DNA of 21,585 bases, from positions 1 through 21,585 of the forward strand of contig PWRV01000284.1 of assembly GCA_003563455.1 (NCBI GenBank). The letters run 5' to 3'. Numbering within the stretch: the first letter of the stretch is position 1; every line of letters begins with the position of its first letter. Source of the stretch: Thioalkalivibrio sp. (lineage in GTDB: Bacteria; Pseudomonadota; Gammaproteobacteria; Ectothiorhodospirales; Ectothiorhodospiraceae). The translations under genes were made by a program, and so were the position numbers. Shown here one piece after another: positions 14,584-21,585 of this stretch. The notes below the pieces were generated by a model. That model saw only the letters and a list, made by a program, of their open reading frames with translations. It made no database searches and was not told where the DNA came from.

Positions 14584-15136
14584 GCGCAACCTCCTGCCAC
14601 CGCCCGGCCTCGACGGTCTCTGCGGCCGCTTCGACCAGGGATCGGTTCTTCTCCAGAACGGGCCCCTTGAAGCGCTCCGCGAGGGCATCGGTCAGCGCGG
14701 AAAGTGGCATCAGTCCGGTGAGTGTGATGAATGCGGCCAGCAGCGCGGTGTTCGGGACCGGGCGGCCGATGTGTTCCAGTGCGAGGCGCGTCGCCGGCAT
14801 CGCGATGATCTCGTTGTCACCGCTGTCATCGATACGCGCCTCGGGTCCGTCAACCAGTACCGTTCCCCCGGCCTGCAACCCGTTCAGGGTGCCCGGAACC
14901 TCCATCAGCGCCGGGTCCTGAACGATCAGGAACAGCGGTTCGCGCACCTGACACCGCCGCCGGATCGGTTGTTCGTCGATCCGCACGAAGGCTGCCACCG
15001 GCGCTCCGCGCCGTTCGGCTCCGAACGCGGGGAAGGCCTGGGCGAATCGCCCGCCGTCGATGGCCGCGGCGGCGAGCAGGTAGGCCGCCACCACGTTTCC
15101 CTGGCCACCACGGCCGTGAATCCTGATTTCGAGCAT
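14567..15136 (-). CDS. porG: 2-oxoacid (pyruvate):ferredoxin oxidoreductase gamma subunit
   Basis: The 189-residue product begins MLEIRIHGRGGQGNVVAAYL, the hallmark of the gamma domain, followed by AFPAFGAERRGAPVAAFVRI and NTALLAAFITLTGLMPLSAL. This subunit binds the CoA-facing side and completes the PorGAB core. It is the first gene of the minus-strand por operon (porG-porA-porB-GltD/Fd). The start at 15134-15136 has AAGGAG about 13 nt upstream, a rather long spacing. The 268-bp region upstream, shared with the divergent argE-like gene, shows no convincing promoter on this strand. Confidence 0.93.
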   Translation of the reverse strand: MLEIRIHGRGGQGNVVAAYLLAAAAIDGGRFAQAFPAFGAERRGAPVAAFVRIDEQPIRRRCQVREPLFLIVQDPALMEVPGTLNGLQAGGTVLVDGPEARIDDSGDNEIIAMPATRLALEHIGRPVPNTALLAAFITLTGLMPLSALTDALAERFKGPVLEKNRSLVEAAAETVEAGRWQEVAHGVSA

Positions 15137-15404
15137 GGCAGTGATCCGTCTCCTTGAAGCCTTGGGGAGTGCGACCGGTGCTCTCCGGGGTGCTGGCCAC
15201 AGGCGCAGCGCGCAGGGCGGGCCGGGGAGGGCCCGGTGCTTGCGTAGTGAGATTAGCAGACCGCGAAGCGGAATGCGTGTGCCGCGCCCCCCGCCAGTGA
15301 AAACCTTCCTCCGCGCTTGTGCTTGAGGTCCGGGCCCGCGATTGCGCTATCGTATTCCCCATGAACCGCCCTCTGCGTCTGTGGCAACCGCCCGGTTCTC
15401 GGCG

Positions 15405-16559
15405 ATGACGCCGGGACTCGCAGAGGTGCGCGAGATGATCGAGCGCCTGGTCGCCTTCGATACCGTCTCGCGCAACTCGAACCTGGAACTGATCGACTTC
15501 GTCCGTCATTGGCTCTCGCGCCATGGCGTCGCGTCCCACCTCGTGGTCAGCGACGACGGCGAGAAGGCGAACCTGCTCGCAACCGTCGGCCCGTCCGTTC
15601 CCGGTGGCGTGGTCCTGTCGGGCCACACCGATGTGGTGCCGGTCGACGGACAGCGCTGGACCACCGATCCGTTTCACGTCGTCGAGCGCAACGGACGTCT
15701 CTACGGACGCGGCACCTGCGACATGAAGAGCTTCCTGGCGATTGCGCTGGCGCTGGTTCCCGGCATGCGGCACCTGAAACGGCCGATCCACCTTGCCCTG
15801 AGCTACGACGAGGAGGTCGGCTGCCGAGGCGCGCCCCGCCTGATCGACGCGATGCTGGCGCGGATCCCGACACCGGCCGCCGTCATCGTTGGCGAGCCAA
15901 CCGGGATGCGGGTGGTCAGCGCGCACAAGGGGATTGCGGTGCTGCGAACGGTCGTCACTGGCCACGAGGCGCACTCCAGCCAGACCCACCGCGGTGTGAG
16001 CGCGGTCACCACCGCGGCACGTCTGATCACTCACCTCGATGACCTCGCGCGTCGGCGGGCCGCCGACGGGCCGTTCGCGCCCGGCGTGGAGCCGCCCCAG
16101 ACGACAATCCATGTCGGGACCGTGCACGGAGGCACCGCGGTCAACATCATCGCGCGCGAGTGCCACTTCGACTGGGATATCCGGGCGATCGCGGAGGACC
16201 CGCCCGAACCGATTCTGCAGGAGTTCCGGCGCCACTGTGACGAGCGCGTGGTACCCGAACTCCGGCGCATCGCACCGGGTTGCGGAGTGACCACCGAGTT
16301 GCTGGTCGACGCGCCGCCGCTCGCACACGAAGATGCCAACCCGGCGCTGGAACTGGCGTGCAGGCTGGCTGGCGTGGATACTGCCGCCCGGGTACCCTTC
16401 GCCGCCGAGGCCGGGCTGTTCCAGCGATCCGGGCTGCACAGTGTGATCTGTGGTCCGGGCTCCATCGACCAGGCCCACCAGCCCGACGAATTCATCACAC
16501 TGGACCAGGTGCGGGCGGGGCTGGATTTCCAGCGCAGGCTGGTGGCGTCGCTGTCCTGA
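15405..16559 (+). CDS. argE: Acetylornithine deacetylase / ArgE-DapE family M20 metallohydrolase
   Basis: The 384-residue zinc amidohydrolase probably removes the acetyl group from N2-acetylornithine in arginine synthesis. M20 metal-site motifs are present: SGHTDVVPVDG with H74 and D76, YGRGTCDMKSF with D106, SYDEEVGCRG with E136/E137 and VGEPTGM with E164, plus a C-terminal PGSIDQAHQPDEF. The VVSAHKGI and THRGVSAV stretches fit ArgE better than DapE. I chose the ATG at 15405 because its product begins like the family; in-frame upstream codons back to 15342 give low-complexity sequence. A start at 15361 would be out of frame. The gene is divergent from porG. Substrate specificity within ArgE/DapE cannot be fixed from motifs alone. 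Confidence 0.88.
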   Translation: MTPGLAEVREMIERLVAFDTVSRNSNLELIDFVRHWLSRHGVASHLVVSDDGEKANLLATVGPSVPGGVVLSGHTDVVPVDGQRWTTDPFHVVERNGRLYGRGTCDMKSFLAIALALVPGMRHLKRPIHLALSYDEEVGCRGAPRLIDAMLARIPTPAAVIVGEPTGMRVVSAHKGIAVLRTVVTGHEAHSSQTHRGVSAVTTAARLITHLDDLARRRAADGPFAPGVEPPQTTIHVGTVHGGTAVNIIARECHFDWDIRAIAEDPPEPILQEFRRHCDERVVPELRRIAPGCGVTTELLVDAPPLAHEDANPALELACRLAGVDTAARVPFAAEAGLFQRSGLHSVICGPGSIDQAHQPDEFITLDQVRAGLDFQRRLVASLS

Positions 16560-16610
16560 TGCCGGCTCCGCTCTGCGCCCCGGGTCAACAAAACGATGGT
16601 ATGAACATGA

Positions 16611-17183
16611 ATGAGTGACAAGCAGCCCGACGATCCCGACCATTTCAGCCGGCGTGTACCCGAAGGCGACGATCGCAGGCGCCTGGTCTGCGACACCTGC
16701 GGATTCATCCAGTACGAGAATCCCCGCATTGTCGTTGGCGCGGTCGCCGGCTGGGAAGATCGCATCCTGCTGTGCCGCCGCGCGATTCCGCCGCGCAAGG
16801 GGTTCTGGACCCTGCCCGCGGGCTATCTGGAACTGGGCGAGAGCCCGGAGGCGGGAGCGGTCCGCGAGGCCTGGGAAGAGGCCAGGGCGGAACTGCAGAT
16901 GGATCGGCTGCTGGCAATCTACTCGCTCGCGCGGATCAGCCAGGTGCAGCTGATCTATCGCGCCCGCCTGAAGCACCCGCGCGTGGAGCCGGGACCGGAG
17001 TCGCTGGAGGTCGGCCTGTTCCGCTTCGACGAGATCCCCTTCGAGGAAATCGCCTTTCCCTCGGTCCTCTGGGCACTCAGGGATTACCGCGAGACGCTGG
17101 ACCAGAACGCCTTCCCGCCGCGGGTCGAACCCCCGGGCCGGCCGGCACCCGGGTTTCCGGCCGCAAAAACCGAAGGCGACTGA
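16611..17183 (+). CDS. Nudix hydrolase with N-terminal CXXC zinc-ribbon remnant
   Basis: The 190-residue protein hydrolyses a nucleoside diphosphate linked to another moiety; the substrate is unknown. The Nudix box runs from G71: GYLELGESPEAGAVREAWEE, matching GX5EX7REUXEE, with the usual following glycine replaced by arginine. The N-terminus has one CXXC pair (C27, C30) in VCDTCGFIQYENPRIVVGAV, the form seen in the Nudix group with a short zinc-ribbon-like lead. The C-terminal tail is proline-rich and probably disordered. It starts 51 nt after the argE stop with no clear Shine-Dalgarno site. Two out-of-frame ATGs just upstream (16601, 16607) could slow initiation. It is probably co-transcribed with argE. 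Confidence 0.88.
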   Translation: MSDKQPDDPDHFSRRVPEGDDRRRLVCDTCGFIQYENPRIVVGAVAGWEDRILLCRRAIPPRKGFWTLPAGYLELGESPEAGAVREAWEEARAELQMDRLLAIYSLARISQVQLIYRARLKHPRVEPGPESLEVGLFRFDEIPFEEIAFPSVLWALRDYRETLDQNAFPPRVEPPGRPAPGFPAAKTEGD

Positions 17184-17201
17184 TCCCCCCCACGACCGGT
17201 T

Positions 17202-17242
17202 GGCGAGATGGGTATTTCTACCTAGGTGCTCGCCTGTCTTAC
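17202..17242 (+). terminator. Candidate terminator after the Nudix gene
   Basis: GGCGAG (17202-17207) pairs with CTCGCC (17229-17234), and inside it GGTA and TACC form a second short stem. The sequence after the outer stem is moderately T-rich (TGTCTTACTT). It begins 18 nt past the Nudix stop. The interrupted stem makes this a moderate call. Confidence 0.4.
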
Positions 17243-17279
17243 TTCTGCGGCCGTTCTTGAACTAATGTTAACGAAAGGC

Positions 17280-17293
17280 TGACGCATGCGTCA
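17280..17293. promoter_or_regulatory. 14-bp perfect palindrome upstream of the PilZ-like gene
   Basis: TGACGCATGCGTCA is a perfect palindrome about 109 bp before the ATG of the PilZ-like gene. It sits in the most AT-rich stretch of the area (17255-17360), flanked by AATGTT and AACATT half-sites. It may be an operator. No clear -35/-10 pair could be placed with confidence. Confidence 0.3.
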
Positions 17294-17401
17294 TCGCAGG
17301 AAGCGAATGCCTCAGGGTAAACATTGCATCAGGGATTCATAAAAGCGTCGGAAAGAGCGCACTGATTCGTGTTCTCGCGGGAATACGGAGGAGAAGGCAG
17401 C

Positions 17402-17749
17402 ATGAGTCAACATGAGGACGATTGCATCTGGGTGCGCACGGAAGTCGTGCTGGAAACCGGTGATGGGCCGCCGGCGCGGGCGCAGACCCGCAAGCTGTGT
17501 CGCAGTGGTGTCTTCGTCGAATACACGGGACCGGTCGCGGGCCCTGCGGTCGAGATCGTCTTTCCCGAACCCTGTTCGCGGACCGGCGGGTGCCGCCTGT
17601 TCGGAATGGTGACGCGCCGCTGGCCCGACGGGGTGTGGATACGCTTCAGCCAGGACCTTCGTTCGGCGGCGGAAATGCTGATGCGCAACGGGCCGGCGCG
17701 GCTCCCGCGCACGCCGGAACGTCCAGCGCATCCTCACGGCCTCATCTGA
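17402..17749 (+). CDS. Small PilZ-like domain protein
   Basis: The 115-residue cytoplasmic protein has no signal peptide. It resembles a compact PilZ beta-barrel: VRTEVVLETGDG, a short loop TRKLCRSGVFVEY, PAVEIVFPEP, then RLFGMVTRRWPDGVWIRFSQD. PilZ domains bind cyclic di-GMP through an RxxxR and a (D/N)xSxxG motif. Here only RSGVFV resembles the second, and it lacks the leading acidic or amide residue, so ligand binding is doubtful. The ATG at 17402 follows GGAGGAGAAGG, a strong ribosome site, and was preferred over the ATG at 17369. The gene converges on the tldE-like gene with only 24 bp between the stops. Confidence 0.7.
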   Translation: MSQHEDDCIWVRTEVVLETGDGPPARAQTRKLCRSGVFVEYTGPVAGPAVEIVFPEPCSRTGGCRLFGMVTRRWPDGVWIRFSQDLRSAAEMLMRNGPARLPRTPERPAHPHGLI

Positions 17750-17773
17750 GGGCGCCCGGGAGTCTGCGGACGG

Positions 17774-19090
17774 TCAGAGCGTCAGCGGGAAGTCCCGTAC
17801 CAGCGCACCGGGCAGCAGGAAGCTGCCGGTAGAGCGCTGGCCATAGGTGCCGGTATCAACGAGTCGCTCGCGCTCGCGGGTCAGCCCGAGCAGCCCATCG
17901 CCGAGCATTTCGTACAAACTGACGTCGAAGCGCATGGGTTCCACCGGCGCGATCGGGATGCCTTCGGTCACCTGCAGGCATGCATAGCGCGTCATCCCCG
18001 TCACCGCGCACCGGGCGCGGTCCGAGAGATTGCCATACCAGAGGTCGGCGATCAGCAGGCCGTCGCCGACGGCTCGGGCCGCCTCGTCGACGGCGAGCGT
18101 GCCGGGCGTCATCTCCAGGCTCCGGGGCCGCTCTGCCGCCGCATTGACCGGCACATCGTACTCGCGGCTGGAGCGGGCATCCGCGAAGCAGCCAGCGTGC
18201 CGGCCGCCTTTGATCAGGGCCACACGGCCCGGCAGCGTGAAGCCCTCCGGGCTGAAGCGCGGTGCCTGGCCGCCGGCCGAGTGTTCGTCCAGGCTTACCT
18301 GCGGGTGCAGTGCCCACTCGCCGTCGACGAGGCCGAGCAGGGGCGTCTGGCGGGTTCGCTGGGCCCGAAGTCCGAAACCTTGCCACGCGATCACGGAAAG
18401 GATCTCCATCACTGCTGCAGGAGCCAGGAAAACCCGGTAGCGGCCGGGCTCCAGCCGCACCGGTTCGCAGGCCATGATTTCCAGCTGATCGCGCGTGCCA
18501 CGGATCCGTGCGGCCAGGGCCTCCGGGTCCCACTCGCGGCCCGCATAGCGGCCTTTTACCGCCTTGTCCGCCCGGTGGTAAAGGCTCCAGTCGAGGCTGA
18601 AGCTCTCCGTCTCGAACCAGTGCCATTGTCCGGCGGAACCGGCGAAGCCACGGTACAGCTGCCCGGTGGCGCAATGCCCGACCAGATCCAGGCCCTCGGC
18701 GCTTTCGGTCAACGCCTTCAGGAGTTGCGTCCTGCCGGGAAGGCGGCCAGTGCGGAGATCCTCGCTCGACGTGCCCGGTTCGGCGCACGCGTGGTGGGGA
18801 TCCGGTGGCAGATGCGGTAGCAGGGCGCGCAGGCCTTCGACGGCGGCACTTAACTCCGCGGCGTCGACATCCGGAGTGCCGGTCAGTGGCAGTTCGGCCC
18901 GTGCATGCCGGTCGTTGCGCATCAGGTCCAGCGTGAGGCGCTGCTGCAGCACGTGGCCCGCCTGCCGGACCCGGTTGCCGTTAAGACGCGCGAAATCGGA
19001 GTCCTCGCCCTCGAAGTAGGCGCCGAATGCCTCGCCGGGCTGCATCAGCCCGTGCAGCAGGTCGGCGGCTTGTTCCAGGCTCCCGCGCAT
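17774..19090 (-). CDS. TldE/PmbA-like subunit of a TldD/TldE protease
   Basis: The 438-residue protein matches the PmbA/TldE half of TldD/TldE heterodimeric proteases, which process peptides such as microcins and antitoxins. The C-terminal half has family-like segments: YRVFLAPAAVMEILS, PRFSPEGFTLPGRVALIKGG, GTLAVDEAARAVGDGLLIADLWYG and GSFLLPGALV. There is no HExxH motif, as expected for the non-catalytic partner. The ATG at 19088-19090 overlaps the tldD-like TGA by one base (TGATG), showing translational coupling. The frame is open to 19135, but that start would lie inside tldD without a reason. The sequence is divergent from classical PmbA, so this is probably a paralogous pair. Confidence 0.85.
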   Translation of the reverse strand: MRGSLEQAADLLHGLMQPGEAFGAYFEGEDSDFARLNGNRVRQAGHVLQQRLTLDLMRNDRHARAELPLTGTPDVDAAELSAAVEGLRALLPHLPPDPHHACAEPGTSSEDLRTGRLPGRTQLLKALTESAEGLDLVGHCATGQLYRGFAGSAGQWHWFETESFSLDWSLYHRADKAVKGRYAGREWDPEALAARIRGTRDQLEIMACEPVRLEPGRYRVFLAPAAVMEILSVIAWQGFGLRAQRTRQTPLLGLVDGEWALHPQVSLDEHSAGGQAPRFSPEGFTLPGRVALIKGGRHAGCFADARSSREYDVPVNAAAERPRSLEMTPGTLAVDEAARAVGDGLLIADLWYGNLSDRARCAVTGMTRYACLQVTEGIPIAPVEPMRFDVSLYEMLGDGLLGLTRERERLVDTGTYGQRSTGSFLLPGALVRDFPLTL

Positions 19091-20547
19091 CAGGAGCCGG
19101 ACCCGCCGAACACGCTCACGCCGCGGAAAAGGCAAGGCGGCGAGGCGTGGCCCACTGCAATCATCTGGTTCGGTTCTCCCTTCCCGCAGGTTCCGACACC
19201 CATCACGCCGAGGCTGTCCCGGTTACCGACCCCGGCGAGGCTGCGCCAGAACGCGGAGGAAATCCCGCGGTATCCGGGGTTGCGGACCAGACCCCGCAGT
19301 TCACCCTGCTCGATGCGCCAGCCGAGCTCGCAGCCGAACTGGAACTTGTTGCGCGAGTCGTCGATGGACCAGGAACGGTTGGTGTCCATCAACCCCCCGT
19401 GCTCGACTCCCCGGACGAGGTCTTCCAGGCTGCTTTGGCCGGGCTCGAGGTTCAGGTTCGCCATGCGGTCGATCGGGGGACGATTCCACGAACTCGCCCG
19501 GGCGCAGGCGACCCCGGGAAGGCCCGATCGGCCCTGCGATGTCGCTCCGCCCAGCCCGCGCAGCAGCACGCCGTCCCGGATCAGCCACTGGCGCTCCGCA
19601 CGAGTGCCCTCGTCGTCGTAGCCAAAGGAGGCGAGTTCGCCGGCAACGCCGGGGTCGAAGCTGACGTTCAGGAGTTCCGATCCATAGCGGTAGGTCCCGA
19701 ACATTTCCGGCGTCACGAAGCTCGTCCCCGCGTAGTTGCGCTCGTCGCCGAGGATTCGGTCCAGCTCCAGCGGGTGCCCGATGCTCTCGTGGATCTGTAA
19801 CGTCATCTGCCCGGGCATCAGGATCAGGTCCATCGTCGCGGCAGGGCAGTCGGGTGCATCCAGCAGCGCCAGCGCGTCGCCGGCCACGCGCTCCGGCTGG
19901 GCGTCGAGGTCCAGCATGTCCAGCCGCTCGAGGCCGCCCTGGCCGCCTCGATCCGGGCCGAAGCTCCGGACCTGGGTCTCTCCACCGCGGTTCGCGACCG
20001 CGCGCAGCTGGGGTACCAGGATATGCTGCGCCTGCCGGATTGCAGCGCCCTGCGCATTGACCAGCAGGGTCTGCCGCCGCTGGAATCCAAGACTCGCCGA
20101 CCAGTCGACAATGTCCTCGTGGACCTTCATGCGCCGGGCCAGCTCTCGCAGCAATTGCAGCTTGGCCGGCGTATCCAGTTCCGTCCAGGGTCGCCTGGCC
20201 GGGGCCCGCCACTCGTCCCGAGTGCCGGCTGGACCGAGCGCCGTGGGTGGAAAGAGGCGCAGCGGCGCGGAGCGGCGCGCCCACTCGCGCGCGCGCTCGA
20301 GAGCCGCCGCGAGGCCGGCCCGGGAGAGATCGCTGGTCGCGCCGTAGCCAACGCCGCCACCCTCCGATACCGTGATCATCGCGCCCGTGTCCCGAGCGAG
20401 CTGGACGGGCTCGACCACGTCCCGTCGCACGGAAAGGGTCTCCGAGACGACATCGGAAAGCCGCAGCGACCAGTCGTCGACGGCGGGAACGAGTTCGCGG
20501 AAGCGCCGGGCAGGCGCCTCCAGATCGGTCGGTGTTCCCGGGGTCAT
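19090..20547 (-). CDS. TldD-like metalloprotease (HExxH)
   Basis: The 485-residue product is the catalytic half of a TldD/TldE-type protease. The zinc motif HESIGH lies at residues 253-258, inside MTLQIHESIGHPLELDRILG, followed by NYAGTSFVTPE. The N-terminal part has the TldD-type VSEGGGVGYGATSDL. Near the C-terminus RSWSIDDSRNKFQFGCELGW and GTCGKGEPNQ match the family. The ATG at 20545-20547 overlaps the stop of the upstream membrane-protein gene (ATGA), and the stop overlaps the tldE-like start. The three genes form one tightly coupled operon. No small precursor-peptide gene is visible nearby, so the substrate is unknown. Confidence 0.9.
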   Translation of the reverse strand: MTPGTPTDLEAPARRFRELVPAVDDWSLRLSDVVSETLSVRRDVVEPVQLARDTGAMITVSEGGGVGYGATSDLSRAGLAAALERAREWARRSAPLRLFPPTALGPAGTRDEWRAPARRPWTELDTPAKLQLLRELARRMKVHEDIVDWSASLGFQRRQTLLVNAQGAAIRQAQHILVPQLRAVANRGGETQVRSFGPDRGGQGGLERLDMLDLDAQPERVAGDALALLDAPDCPAATMDLILMPGQMTLQIHESIGHPLELDRILGDERNYAGTSFVTPEMFGTYRYGSELLNVSFDPGVAGELASFGYDDEGTRAERQWLIRDGVLLRGLGGATSQGRSGLPGVACARASSWNRPPIDRMANLNLEPGQSSLEDLVRGVEHGGLMDTNRSWSIDDSRNKFQFGCELGWRIEQGELRGLVRNPGYRGISSAFWRSLAGVGNRDSLGVMGVGTCGKGEPNQMIAVGHASPPCLFRGVSVFGGSGS

Positions 20548-21158
20548 CGACGGGTGCCTCCGTTGGCAGTGGTTCCGGTCCCGGTGCCGACGTCATCGGG
20601 CCCCTCGAGGACCCGCGTCACCGGCACCGGCTGCGACTGCTCCGCGCGCTCGAGCCGGTTCTGACGCCGGGACTCCTGACGGATCCTGAGCAGGTAGCCG
20701 GCGATGGCGCCTCCCGAGGAGCTGAGCAGCAGCACCCCGAGCGACAGGAACTGGGTCAGCAGCAGCAATGCGCCAAGACCGGCGATCCCCGCGAAGGCGC
20801 CGTAGAGCTTGACGCTTGAGCGGTTCCTGACCCGCTGGGTCTCCCGGCTGACCTGCTTGCGCGCGCGCTCGACGGCACGTGCGCGCTCCTCGGCCGTCAG
20901 GCGGCGCTGCCGTTCGCGTTCCCGTGCGAGGTCGGCCTCGGCGCGCAGTACGGACTCGGCGCTGTGACCGCGGGCGATCGAGGCGAGCCACAGGGCGGCA
21001 AACAGTGCCGAGGCGAAGGCCAGCGCGCCGAAGGTGAGCGCGGCATCGGCAGAGCCGGTTCGCCACCACCCGTAGAGCAGCAGCGCGGTGACCATCTGGA
21101 TCAGGACCAGACCGAAAAACAGTTTCACCGTCAGCGGTATGCGGAACCAGCTTCGCAA
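20544..21158 (-). CDS. Membrane protein with a central coiled coil, first gene of the tldD/tldE operon
   Basis: I do not recognise this 204-residue protein. It has two hydrophobic segments (about 11-31 and 39-62), a highly charged helical stretch rich in R, E and A (66-113) that looks like a coiled coil, two more hydrophobic segments (117-137 and 139-158) and a polar tail ending in a glycine/threonine-rich run. The start is a TTG at 21156-21158, with GGGAG about 6 nt upstream; no in-frame ATG or GTG gives a sensible alternative before residue 22. Its stop overlaps the tldD-like start by the ATGA arrangement, so it is co-translated with the protease pair. It could anchor, regulate or feed the protease; that is inference from position only. 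Confidence 0.75.
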   Translation of the reverse strand: MRSWFRIPLTVKLFFGLVLIQMVTALLLYGWWRTGSADAALTFGALAFASALFAALWLASIARGHSAESVLRAEADLARERERQRRLTAEERARAVERARKQVSRETQRVRNRSSVKLYGAFAGIAGLGALLLLTQFLSLGVLLLSSSGGAIAGYLLRIRQESRRQNRLERAEQSQPVPVTRVLEGPDDVGTGTGTTANGGTRR

Positions 21159-21365
21159 TCCTCTCTCCCGTCTTTGATCGTTGCCGCGCTTCGGGCCGTA
21201 TTGCCCCCGAGCGTGTTCGGGAACGGCCGAACAGCGCGACGGGATCCGCCCGCATGTGGTGGCCGCTGCCTTCAGTCTAGCAGCCTGTCAGACCCGGGGG
21301 TCCGGGTTCGCGTTTGTGCGATGATGGCCGTCTGTTTCCCGCCGCGGACGATCGCGAAGGACGGC

Positions 21366-21585
21366 ATGGACGAGACGGAGTTCAGGGAAATCTATGGCGG
21401 CTACGATCCCCAGCGCTGCCGGTTCGCTCGGGCGATCCAACTCGGCTGCGCCGACTGCAGCCGATCGCAGCGCGTGCTGATCGCGGAGCGCGAGAAGATC
21501 ATCTGTCTTTCGCGCCCGGGGCACGCTCGTTGCGGAAAAATCCTCGACACACTGGTGGAAAAGGCCGCATTCGCCCTGGGACTCA
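21366..21585 (+). CDS. Small cysteine-rich protein of unknown function (partial at window end)
   Basis: 73 codons are visible before the window ends. The product starts MDETEFREIYGGYDPQRCRF and has five cysteines (C18, C28, C31, C47, C56), including a CADC pair, in an otherwise soluble sequence without a signal peptide. The spacing suggests a metal site (zinc or Fe-S), but I do not recognise the family. The ATG at 21366 has AAGGA 4-8 nt upstream; in-frame ATGs at 21321 and 21324 lack this. It is divergent from the membrane protein of the tldD operon, with 207 bp between. Confidence 0.65.
   Translation, partial: MDETEFREIYGGYDPQRCRFARAIQLGCADCSRSQRVLIAEREKIICLSRPGHARCGKILDTLVEKAAFALGL

Noticed and set aside
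14850..16976. 708-codon minus-strand frame across the argE and Nudix genes
   Set aside because: It is antisense to two genes with clear catalytic motifs and runs into porG in another frame; its composition is typical of high-GC shadows.
21288..21524. 78-codon minus-strand frame at the right end
   Set aside because: It is antisense to the cysteine-rich plus-strand gene, which has a good ribosome site.
1..21585. tRNA, rRNA, CRISPR arrays, insertion sequences or phage genes
   Set aside because: No cloverleaf, repeat-spacer pattern, transposase or integrase motif was seen; the folded element at 2910-2984 lacks tRNA features.

Overview
The window is about 21.6 kb of GC-rich, gene-dense bacterial chromosome. 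A CcmAB heme exporter, c-type cytochromes, a DsrE-like protein, a PiT phosphate transporter and a TldD/PmbA pair together suggest a gammaproteobacterium, possibly a chemolithotrophic sulfur oxidiser related to the Ectothiorhodospiraceae (Thioalkalivibrio-like). The lineage is inferred from gene content and protein style, not from a marker gene. I see no rRNA, tRNA, CRISPR array, insertion sequence or phage gene.

Left part (1-3607): the end of a cytochrome c maturation locus (ccmA and a partial ccmB, minus strand). Upstream of it on the same strand, behind a clear terminator, is a secreted hexaheme cytochrome c. A 429-bp divergent intergenic region with a strongly folded 75-nt element separates the cytochrome from a plus-strand membrane-anchored thioredoxin-fold protein that has no cysteine at all.

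Middle (3816-15136): a long plus-strand FAD/Fe-S D-2-hydroxyacid (probably D-lactate) dehydrogenase, then seven minus-strand genes. Read in transcription order, these are porG-porA-porB and a GltD-like flavoprotein with a fused 2x[4Fe-4S] ferredoxin, then a PiT transporter, a secreted DsrE-family protein and a membrane-anchored GTPase. The four por-type genes encode a 2-oxoacid (probably pyruvate):acceptor oxidoreductase. The fused flavoprotein probably links it to NAD(P)H. The D-lactate dehydrogenase makes pyruvate, so the two could be metabolically connected, although they are separate transcripts.

Right part (15405-21585): plus-strand argE-type deacylase, a Nudix hydrolase and a small PilZ-like protein. 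These converge on a translationally coupled minus-strand operon: a membrane/coiled-coil protein, a TldD-like metalloprotease (HExxH) and its TldE/PmbA-like partner. The window ends in the start of a small plus-strand cysteine-rich protein.

The most distinctive items are the por operon with ferredoxin fused to a GltD-like reductase, the nested inverted-repeat element at 2910-2984, the coupled membrane-protein/tldD/tldE operon, and a Pho-box-like site directly in front of the PiT gene. None of these proves a new system. They are the places where the sequence shows more than routine housekeeping.
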